A DNA stretch of 13,324 nucleotides, from positions 1 through 13,324 of the forward strand of contig DIUS01000126.1 of assembly GCA_002423075.1 (NCBI GenBank), in the 5' to 3' direction. Source of the DNA: Microbacteriaceae bacterium UBA6152. Lineage in GTDB: Bacteria; Actinomycetota; Actinomycetes; Actinomycetales; Microbacteriaceae. Numbering within the stretch: position 1 is the stretch's first letter; each line of letters begins with the position of its first letter. The translations under genes were made by a program, and so were the position numbers. The notes under the pieces are model-generated. The model was not told the origin of the DNA and did no database searches. It saw only the letters and a program-made list of their open reading frames with translations. Positions 1 through 5,472 of this stretch are shown piece after piece.

Positions 1-19
1 TCTATTTGTCAGACACGCC

Positions 20-742
20 CTAGCGGTATTCGGGGTTGGCATCGTAACCCCAGCGTTCGCCGTCGTTCCAGGCGCTGCGCACGTTGCCGAACGCCGGCAC
101 CCCGCCGGCGTCGCGCAGCAGGCGCGCCAGGTGCAGCAGGTTGTACGTCATGAAGGTCGTGTTCCGGTTCGTGAAGTCGTTCTCGGGCCCGCCCGAACCT
201 TCGTCGAGAAAACTAGGACCCGGCCCCACTTCGCCGATCCATCCCGCATCGGCGGCGGGCGGAATCGTGAAGCCGATGTGTTGCAGGCTGTAGAGAATCG
301 ACATCGCGTTGTGCTTGACGCCGTCTTCGTTGCCCGTGATGAGTGCCCCGCCGACCTTGCCGTAGAAGACGTACTGCCCGCGATCGTTGGTGTCGCCACT
401 GTGCGCGTAGAGACGCTCGATGAGCAGCCTCAATTGCGACGAGGCTTCGCCCAGCCAGATGGGGGTGCCGACCACGAGGATGTCGGCCCGCTCGACGAGC
501 GGCCACAGCGCGGGCCACTCGTCGACCTCCCACCCTTGCTCGCGCATGTCGGGGTAGACCCCGGGCGCGACATCGTGGTCGACGAGCCTCACGAGGTCGA
601 CACTGACGCTCTGCGCCTCCATGAGCGCCATGCTGCGCCGCATGAGCCCTTCGGTGTGACTCAGTTCGGGACTGCGCTTGAGGGTGCAGTTCACGAAGAG
701 GGCACGCAGGTCGGTGTAGTCGGCAGGAGCATCCGTTGTCAT
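20..742 (-). CDS. Flavodoxin-fold NAD(P)H-dependent FMN oxidoreductase
   Basis: The 240-residue protein has the layout of the NADPH-dependent FMN reductase/flavodoxin family, soluble enzymes that bind FMN and pass electrons from NAD(P)H to quinones, flavins or nitro compounds. Seen: a first beta strand leading into a phosphate-binding loop rich in Ser/Thr (about residues 16-30, FVNCTLKRSPELSHT), a second flavin-loop strand with TPIW at 93-96 followed by a helix, and a third segment GGALITGNEDG at 131-141 that is typical of the family. The start is supported by a purine-rich GAGGG just upstream on the minus strand (complement of 746-750). The gene is divergent from valS and stands alone. No cysteine pair or extra domain suggests a more specific role. 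The physiological substrate cannot be told from sequence; the fold assignment is firm. Confidence 0.85.
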   Translation of the reverse strand: MTTDAPADYTDLRALFVNCTLKRSPELSHTEGLMRRSMALMEAQSVSVDLVRLVDHDVAPGVYPDMREQGWEVDEWPALWPLVERADILVVGTPIWLGEASSQLRLLIERLYAHSGDTNDRGQYVFYGKVGGALITGNEDGVKHNAMSILYSLQHIGFTIPPAADAGWIGEVGPGPSFLDEGSGGPENDFTNRNTTFMTYNLLHLARLLRDAGGVPAFGNVRSAWNDGERWGYDANPEYR

Positions 743-781
743 GCTCCCTCACGGTACGCCGCGAACCGCCCGGTACGATAA

Positions 782-797
782 GTGCACACTGCACACT
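782..797. promoter_or_regulatory. Inverted repeat plus tandem 7-mer in the divergent valS promoter
   Basis: GTGCA-CAC-TGCAC (782-794) is a perfect inverted repeat with 5-bp arms, and GCACACT occurs twice in tandem (784-790 and 791-797). The site lies between the divergent oxidoreductase and valS genes, about 10 bp upstream of the putative valS -35 box. This is what an operator would look like, but no binding protein is identified. Confidence 0.35.
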
Positions 798-806
798 CAG
801 GCACCC

Positions 807-835
807 TTTACTTTTGACACGGTGCCGCCTATAGC
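807..835 (+). promoter_or_regulatory. Putative valS promoter
   Basis: TTTACT (807-812) and TATAGC (830-835) are separated by 17 bp, which fits a housekeeping sigma-factor promoter. Transcription would begin near 842, leaving a leader of only about 9 nt before the ATG at 851. No T-box or other long leader can therefore fit in front of valS. A perfect TTGACA at 814-819 is not at proper spacing to any -10 box. Confidence 0.4.
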
Positions 836-850
836 GAAGCGAGACCCGCG

Positions 851-3454
851 ATGAGCCACGCCAGCCTGCCCGACAAGCCCGCCCTCGAAGGTCTCGAGCA
901 CAAGTGGGGCGAGGTGTGGCAGAGCCACGGCACCTACCGCTTCGACCGCGCGGCCGCGGTGCAGGCCGGCCCCGACTCGGTCTACGCGATCGACACTCCC
1001 CCGCCCACCGCTTCGGGCTCGCTGCACATCGGCCACGTCTTCAGCTACACCCACATGGACCTCGCCGCTCGCTTTCAGCGCATGCGCGGCAAGAATCTGT
1101 TCTACCCGATGGGCTGGGACGACAACGGCCTGCCGACCGAGCGCCGCGTGCAGAACTACTACGGAGTGCGCTGCGACCCCTCGCTGCCCTACGACCCCGA
1201 CTTCACGCCGCCGTTCGAGGGCGGCGACAACGCGAGCTCGAAGGCCGCTGACCAGGTGCCCGTCTCGCGTCGCACCTTCATCGAGCTGTGCGAGAAGCTC
1301 ACGGTCGAAGACGAAAAGCAGTTCGAAGATCTGTGGCGGATGCTCGGCCTCAGCGTCGACTGGAGCCAGACCTACCGCACCATCGGTGACGACGCGCAGC
1401 GCGCAGCGCAGCGCGCCTTCTTGCGCAACCTCGCGCGCGGTGAGGCCTACCGTGCTGACGCTCCGACGCTGTGGGATGTCACGTTCCGCACCGCCGTCGC
1501 CCAGGCCGAGCTCGAAGACAAAGAGATGCCGGGCGCGTTCCACCGAGTGTCGTTCCACACGCCCGACGGCGGAACGATCGACATCGAGACGACGCGCCCC
1601 GAGCTGATTCCGGCCTGCGTGGCCCTGGTCGCGCATCCTGATGACCCCCGCTACCAGGCGCTCTTCGGCACCACCGTGCGCACGCCGCTCTTCGGCGTCG
1701 AGGTGCCTGTTGTCGCTCACCATCTCGCGCAGCAAGACAAGGGTTCGGGCATCGCCATGGTGTGCACGTTCGGCGATGTGACCGACGTGGTCTGGTGGCG
1801 TGAGCTCGACCTGGCCCTGCGCCCGATTCTGGGCAAAGACGGCCGCATTCTGGCCGAGGCGCCTGAGGGTATCGAGGGTGACGCGCTCGAGACCTACGCC
1901 GAGCTCGCGGGCAAGACCGTGTTCAGCGCGAAGGCGCGCATCGTCGAGCTGTTGCGCGAGTCGGGCGATCTCGTGGGCGAGCCCCGCCCCATCACACACC
2001 CCGTGAAGTTCTTCGAGAAGGGCGACAAGCCGCTCGAGATCGTCACGACCCGCCAGTGGTACATCGCCAACGGGGCCCGCGACGAGGCGCTCAACGCGCG
2101 ACTGCTCGATCGCGGTCGCGAGATCGCCTTCCACCCCGACTTCATGCGCGTGCGCTACGAGAACTGGGTCGGCGGACTCTCGGGCGACTGGCTCATCTCG
2201 CGCCAGCGCTTCTTCGGCGTGCCGATTCCCGTCTGGTACCGCCTCGACGAGCACGGTGAGCAGACCGGTGAGCCGATCGTGCCGAGCGAAGACCAGCTAC
2301 CCGTCGACCCCGCGTCCATGCCCGCGCCCGGATTCGACGAGGCCCAGCGCGGCCAGTCGAACGGCTTCATCGGCGAAGTCGACATCATGGACACCTGGGC
2401 CACCTCGAGCCTGACACCGCAGATCGCCGGCAAGTGGGAAGACGACCCCGAGCTGTTCGATCTCGTCTTCCCCTACGACCTGCGCAGCCAGGGCCAAGAC
2501 ATCATTCGCACCTGGCTGTTCTCGACCGTGCTGCGCGCCGAGCTCGAGCACGGCACCCTGCCGTGGAAGCACGCCGGCATCTCGGGCTTCATCGTCGACC
2601 CCGACCGCAAGAAGATGTCGAAGTCGAAGGGCAACGTCGTCACCCCGGCCGCGATGCTCGACGAGCACGGCAGCGACGCGGTGCGCTACTGGGCTGCGAG
2701 CTCGCGCCTCGGCACCGATGCCGCGTTCGACCCGCAGAACCCGAAGCAGATGAAGATCGGGCGCCGCCTCGCGATCAAAGTGCTCAACGCCGCCAAGTTC
2801 GTGTACTCGTTCGAGGCACCGGCGGGCGCGGCGACGGGGCCGGATGCTGTCACCGAGCCCCTCGACATCGACATGCTCGCGACCCTGGGTGAAGTGGTCG
2901 CGACCGCGACCCGCGCCTACGAAGAGTACGACCACGCGCGCGCCCTCGAAGTCGCCGAGCAGTTCTTCTGGACCTTCACCGACGACTACCTCGAACTCGT
3001 GAAAGAGCGCGCCTACGGCTCGCAGGGCGAGGCCGGGCAGGCGAGCGCCGTCACGGCGCTGCAGCTCGCGATCGATGTGTTCGTGCGACTGTTCGCCCCG
3101 GTGATCCCGTTCGCGACCGAAGAGGTGTGGAGCTGGACCCACGGTTCTGATGGGCACAGTGGCTCGGTGCACCGCGCTCCCTGGCCGACCGTCGACGAGT
3201 TGGGCGTCGATGCTCAGCACAGCGGCCTGCTGCCCCTCGCGTCGCAGGCCCTCATCGGCATCCGTCGCGCGAAGACCGACGCGAAGGCGTCGCAGAAGAC
3301 GCCCGTCACGAGCTGCATCATTGCGGCGCCGAGCTTGCTCGAGCTCGCGGCCGCTGACCTCGCGGCGGTGGGTCGCATCGCGTCACTCACGATTACGCCA
3401 GCCGACGAGGTCACCGTGGTCGAGATCGAGCTCGGCGAGCTACCGCAGGCCTGA
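851..3454 (+). CDS. valS: Valyl-tRNA synthetase (valine--tRNA ligase), archaeal-type subfamily
   Basis: This class I aminoacyl-tRNA synthetase joins valine to tRNA-Val in the cytoplasm. Seen in its 867 residues: HIGH at 59-62, GWDDNGLPTE at 88-97, a CP1 editing domain (about 200-350) carrying TTRPE at 247-251, KMSKS at 588-592, then an alpha-helical anticodon-binding domain from about 655. The DDNGLPTE wording and the editing-domain phrase MVCTFGD resemble the archaeal-type ValRS found in some Actinobacteria rather than the E. coli type. The protein ends about 60 residues after the anticodon domain with no recognisable C-terminal tRNA-binding coiled coil, which the classical bacterial enzyme has. 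The subfamily placement is from memory of family motifs; the enzyme identity is secure. It is the only recognisable housekeeping translation gene here and appears monocistronic. Confidence 0.97.
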   Translation: MSHASLPDKPALEGLEHKWGEVWQSHGTYRFDRAAAVQAGPDSVYAIDTPPPTASGSLHIGHVFSYTHMDLAARFQRMRGKNLFYPMGWDDNGLPTERRVQNYYGVRCDPSLPYDPDFTPPFEGGDNASSKAADQVPVSRRTFIELCEKLTVEDEKQFEDLWRMLGLSVDWSQTYRTIGDDAQRAAQRAFLRNLARGEAYRADAPTLWDVTFRTAVAQAELEDKEMPGAFHRVSFHTPDGGTIDIETTRPELIPACVALVAHPDDPRYQALFGTTVRTPLFGVEVPVVAHHLAQQDKGSGIAMVCTFGDVTDVVWWRELDLALRPILGKDGRILAEAPEGIEGDALETYAELAGKTVFSAKARIVELLRESGDLVGEPRPITHPVKFFEKGDKPLEIVTTRQWYIANGARDEALNARLLDRGREIAFHPDFMRVRYENWVGGLSGDWLISRQRFFGVPIPVWYRLDEHGEQTGEPIVPSEDQLPVDPASMPAPGFDEAQRGQSNGFIGEVDIMDTWATSSLTPQIAGKWEDDPELFDLVFPYDLRSQGQDIIRTWLFSTVLRAELEHGTLPWKHAGISGFIVDPDRKKMSKSKGNVVTPAAMLDEHGSDAVRYWAASSRLGTDAAFDPQNPKQMKIGRRLAIKVLNAAKFVYSFEAPAGAATGPDAVTEPLDIDMLATLGEVVATATRAYEEYDHARALEVAEQFFWTFTDDYLELVKERAYGSQGEAGQASAVTALQLAIDVFVRLFAPVIPFATEEVWSWTHGSDGHSGSVHRAPWPTVDELGVDAQHSGLLPLASQALIGIRRAKTDAKASQKTPVTSCIIAAPSLLELAAADLAAVGRIASLTITPADEVTVVEIELGELPQA

Positions 3455-3530
3455 GCGCAGCATCCCGCCTGACCCGAATGCGGCAGAGCAGCCAGCGTCG
3501 GGGCGAAACCAGGCCAGACCCGCCGACGTC

Positions 3531-3621
3531 GTGTCCGCTCGACCCGGTCGCCGGCGCGACACGCCGAAGCGCGGGCGCGGCGAGCCGCCCGCAACAGCGT
3601 TCGACCGGGGTGAGCGGACAC
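3531..3621. repeat. Compound inverted repeat behind valS
   Basis: The arms 3531-3550 and 3602-3621 are complementary at 18 of 20 positions; the two mismatches are adjacent. The 51-nt interior holds two further stems: CGGCG/CGCCG (3552-3556 with 3562-3566, 5-nt loop) and GCGGGCG/CGCCCGC (3571-3577 with 3586-3592, 8-nt loop). As RNA it would fold as one long stem closed by a two-hairpin junction. It sits 76 bp after the valS stop and 21 bp before the GNAT start. A valS terminator lacking a T-tract, a palindromic intergenic element, or a structured RNA are all possible. Confidence 0.6.
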
Positions 3622-3642
3622 CGCGTGCGGCAGACTAGCGGC

Positions 3643-4104
3643 ATGAGCACACATCAGGGCGGGTCGACGATGGTGCGGCCGATCGAGGCACGCGATGCTG
3701 CTCGATGGCGCGAACTGTTCACGGCCTACGGCGTGTTCTACGAGACCGCGTTCAGCGACGAGGTTCTCGACGGCGTGTGGGCCTGGCTGCGGGATGCTGA
3801 ACACCCGCTCGTCTGCCTTGTCGCCGAGGCCGAGGGCGAGCTCGTGGGCTTCGCGCACCTGCGCGAGCAACCCGACACCTTCACCGCTGGCCCCGGCTGG
3901 TACCTCGACGACCTCTACACCGTGCCCGCAGTGCGCGGCTCGGGTGCGGGCACCGCGCTGCTCGAGGCCGTCGCCGACCACGCCCGCGCCCGCGGCGGTG
4001 GAACGGTGCGCTGGATCACGGCCGCCGACAATGAGCGCGCGCAGCGCGTGTACGACCGGCTCGCGAACCGCGCAACCTGGGTCACGTATGAGTGGGAGGT
4101 CTGA
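3643..4104 (+). CDS. GNAT-family N-acetyltransferase
   Basis: This 153-residue protein is a single GNAT domain, which moves an acetyl group from acetyl-CoA to an amine; the acceptor is unknown. Seen: central strands ending at LYTVPAVRGSGAG, where R98-G99-S100-G101-A102-G103 forms the acetyl-CoA pyrophosphate loop, followed by an alpha helix and AADNERAQRVYDRL (about 127-140), the usual last helix of the fold. I chose ATG 3643. The frame stays open further upstream, but that stretch runs into the compound inverted repeat and reads as low-complexity Arg/Ser/Pro. ATG 3670, nine codons in and with GGGCGGG before it, is an alternative. The next gene starts 3 nt after this stop, so the two are probably co-transcribed. 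Confidence 0.85.
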   Translation: MSTHQGGSTMVRPIEARDAARWRELFTAYGVFYETAFSDEVLDGVWAWLRDAEHPLVCLVAEAEGELVGFAHLREQPDTFTAGPGWYLDDLYTVPAVRGSGAGTALLEAVADHARARGGGTVRWITAADNERAQRVYDRLANRATWVTYEWEV

Positions 4105-4107
4105 AGC

Positions 4108-4341
4108 GTGCAACTAGGTACCCGCTGGTCGGTCGGCGACGAGCCTCCCGCCCGCCTGAGCGATGAGGTGCGCGAGGCCATCAGCGCGGTCGAGGCCGAG
4201 CTCGCGGCGTTCGACACGAGCACCTGGCGCTGGACCCTCACGTGGCTGGAGGGGCGACCCGTCGTCGAGCTCGACGACGGCACGACGATTCGCGTGGCGC
4301 CCGACGGCACTGTGTCGATCGAGACGCCCTCGGCGCCGTAG
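4108..4341 (+). CDS. Small hypothetical protein (77 aa)
   Basis: Translation starts at GTG 4108, 3 nt after the stop of the acetyltransferase gene, with GGGAGG (4094-4099) 8 nt upstream, so coupled translation is likely. The product is acidic and soluble. It has an N-terminal helix-prone part (about 15-37, LSDEVREAISAVEAELAAFD), a Trp-rich strand (WRWTLTWLEGRP, about 41-52), and a short strand-turn-strand (VVELDDGTTIRVAPDGTVSIE). No catalytic motif or known domain is recognised. Codon use matches its neighbours and the ribosome site is good, so the gene is very probably real. It may work with the acetyltransferase, but only adjacency supports that. Confidence 0.75.
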   Translation: MQLGTRWSVGDEPPARLSDEVREAISAVEAELAAFDTSTWRWTLTWLEGRPVVELDDGTTIRVAPDGTVSIETPSAP

Positions 4342-4360
4342 CGCGCACAGAGAGGCACCC

Positions 4361-4488
4361 CGCCCCGAGCACCAGGAGGGCCGGGGCGTATCTCCCGGAC
4401 CGACGCGGATGCTCGGATCATCCTGGAGCGTCGGGGCCCGTGGTGCTCAGTGCGGGGTGCCGGTTCAGGGGCCGGGCGGATGCCCGGC
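4361..4488. terminator. Three hairpins between convergent genes
   Basis: The 155-bp gap between the 77-aa gene (+) and the 68-aa gene (-) holds three perfect 7-bp stems. They are CGCCCCG/CGGGGCG (4361-4367 with 4382-4388), CCGACGC/GCGTCGG (4400-4406 with 4428-4434, with an inner GGAT/ATCC pairing), and GCCGGGC-GGAT-GCCCGGC (4471-4488). None has a T-tract. The position suggests a bidirectional terminator region, with the last hairpin directly behind the leftward pair and the first directly behind the rightward pair. Confidence 0.5.
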
Positions 4489-4496
4489 GTATCGCG

Positions 4497-4703
4497 CTAC
4501 TGCGCGATGCCGTACCGCAGGCTGTCGCGCTGCCGTGCCGCAGCGGCTTGCGCCTCAAGCCGCAGAGCCTGCTGCTCGTGAGTCGGGCGCGGTGCAGGGC
4601 GGCGCGCCCAGGTCACGAGGGCCAGGCCGGTCGAGAGCACGAGTCGGCGGAAGAACGGCACACGACGGTGCGGAACGGCGAGCGAGATCGATGCCGTAGT
4701 CAT
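4497..4703 (-). CDS. Small basic protein coupled to the ArsR-type regulator
   Basis: The 68-residue product has an Arg-rich start (HRRVPFFRR, 12-20), a short hydrophobic stretch (LVLSTGLALVTW, 21-32), then a charged, Ala/Gln-rich helix to the end. It may be amphipathic or membrane-associated; 12 hydrophobic residues are too few for a normal membrane span. I chose ATG 4703 because AAGGG (complement of 4713-4717) lies 9 nt upstream. An in-frame ATG at 4712 overlaps the regulator stop as ATGA but has the ribosome site directly against it. Either way it is translated with the regulator gene. No function is recognised. Similar short Arg/Trp proteins are, from memory, common in Microbacteriaceae. 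Confidence 0.65.
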   Translation of the reverse strand: MTTASISLAVPHRRVPFFRRLVLSTGLALVTWARRPAPRPTHEQQALRLEAQAAAARQRDSLRYGIAQ

Positions 4704-4708
4704 GGCGA

Positions 4709-5374
4709 TCATCCCTTCGATTCAGGGGTGGAGTCTTCGGTGGTGGTGCGGGGCTCGGCGCTGGCCGAAGTGTCGTCGACGATCTCCTCGCCGTCGAGCA
4801 CGGGAAAGGCGTAGTACTGAAGGTGCACCGGCCGCGATCCTGGAACGCGCTGGCCGCGATGCTCGCGGGCGAAGTCGACGATGAGGCCGACGATGTCATT
4901 GTTGAGTTTCTCGAGCTGCTCAGCGGTGACGTGCACGCTCGCCGACTGCAGCGCGAGGGCTTCGCGCCACTGGGGGGCGAGCACGTCGTGACCGCGTTCG
5001 ATGACGTCACGCAGACCAGCCTCACGGTGATGCAGCCACTCGCGCATGATGACGCGGGATGCTGCGCGCCCGGCCTCGGTCTCGTCGAGTTCTGCGCTGC
5101 CGAGGTGGATGGGCCCTGGCACGCGCTCCCACCAGCGCTCGCGCCCGGTGCCACGATCGGTGACCTCGCGCACGTAGCCGTGCTTCTCGAGCTGACGCAG
5201 GTGGTAGCTGGTTGCACCGCTCGACTCGCCGAGACGTTCGGCGAGGCCGCTCGCGGTCTGCTCGCCATAGGTCGACAGCGCCTCGATGATCTGCACGCGC
5301 AACGGGTGCGCAAGCGCCCTGAGCCCGTCGAGGTCTGCGGTGCGGCCCTCGTTCTCGGCCGACTGGTGTCCCAT
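4709..5374 (-). CDS. ArsR-like winged-helix transcriptional regulator (HTH_20 type)
   Basis: The 221-residue protein has an N-terminal winged helix-turn-helix (about 14-85). LRALAHPLRVQIIEAL opens the fold, SSGATSYHLRQLEKHGYV (51-68) covers the recognition helix, and GRERWWERV is the wing. This is the ArsR/HTH_20 pattern. No metal-binding cysteines are present; the reading from ATG 5374 contains no Cys at all. The C-terminal half (about 95-175) is helical and probably serves dimerisation or ligand sensing, and the tail is acidic and disordered. I chose ATG 5374 over the upstream TTG at 5410 because TATCGT lies 7 nt before the ATG, with TTGCAA 17 bp further up, giving a leaderless promoter. 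The -35 box is one of four phased TTTGCAA/T repeats, which implies autoregulation. It is divergent from dcp and followed by a small coupled gene. Confidence 0.88.
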   Translation of the reverse strand: MGHQSAENEGRTADLDGLRALAHPLRVQIIEALSTYGEQTASGLAERLGESSGATSYHLRQLEKHGYVREVTDRGTGRERWWERVPGPIHLGSAELDETEAGRAASRVIMREWLHHREAGLRDVIERGHDVLAPQWREALALQSASVHVTAEQLEKLNNDIVGLIVDFAREHRGQRVPGSRPVHLQYYAFPVLDGEEIVDDTSASAEPRTTTEDSTPESKG

Positions 5375-5381
5375 GTGCTTC

Positions 5382-5410
5382 ACGATAGCAATACAAAGAC
5401 TTCTTTGCAA
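5382..5410 (-). promoter_or_regulatory. Promoter of the ArsR-like regulator (leaderless)
   Basis: Read on the minus strand, TTGCAA (complement of 5405-5410), a 17-bp spacer and TATCGT (complement of 5382-5387) form a good promoter. Seven bases separate the -10 box from ATG 5374, so transcription would start at or next to the start codon. The -35 box coincides with repeat 1 of the TTTGCAA array, so a protein bound there would block RNA polymerase. Confidence 0.6.
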
Positions 5411-5452
5411 GCATTACTTTGCAATGAAATGTTTGCAACAGGGTCTTTGCAT
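5404..5452. promoter_or_regulatory. Four TTTGCAA/T sites at 14-bp intervals (putative operator array)
   Basis: TTTGCAA at 5404-5410, 5418-5424 and 5432-5438 and TTTGCAT at 5446-5452 are spaced exactly 14 bp start to start. The core TTGCAA is itself a 6-bp palindrome. The DNA between them is A/T-rich compared with the rest of the window. Repeat 1 covers the -35 box of the regulator; repeat 3 covers -41 to -35 of dcp if its transcript starts at the ATG. A further imperfect inverted repeat CAAAGA-CT-TCTTTG (5394-5407) joins the left end. The likely ligand is the adjacent ArsR-like protein. Confidence 0.65.
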
Positions 5453-5460
5453 TCTCGGCC

Positions 5461-5472
5461 TAAGCTAGGGCC
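5461..5472 (+). promoter_or_regulatory. dcp: Leaderless -10 element of dcp
   Basis: TAAGCT (5461-5466) ends 6 nt before the dcp ATG. No ribosome-binding purine run fits a normal leader, so the transcript probably starts at the start codon. No good -35 box lies at 16-18 bp; the TTTGCAA array occupies that region instead. Confidence 0.5.

Noticed and set aside
814..835. TTGACA (814-819) paired with TATAGC (830-835) as the valS promoter
   Set aside because: Only 10 bp separate them; TTTACT at 807-812 gives the proper 17 bp.
797..2254. Long open frame antisense to valS (minus strand, about 485 codons), and shorter ones across valS
   Set aside because: Such mirrored frames are expected opposite a gene with strong GC3 bias; the translation is Arg/Val/Ala/Glu-rich with no domain, while the plus strand has unmistakable synthetase motifs.
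3478..3642. N-terminal extension of the GNAT gene to ATG 3478
   Set aside because: It would translate the compound inverted repeat into low-complexity Arg/Ser/Pro sequence and GNAT domains do not need it.
5404..5452. TTTGCAA array as a CRISPR or origin iteron array
   Set aside because: Units are 7 bp with 7-bp gaps, far too short for CRISPR, and the location between divergent genes with fitted promoter boxes favours an operator; no replication gene is near.
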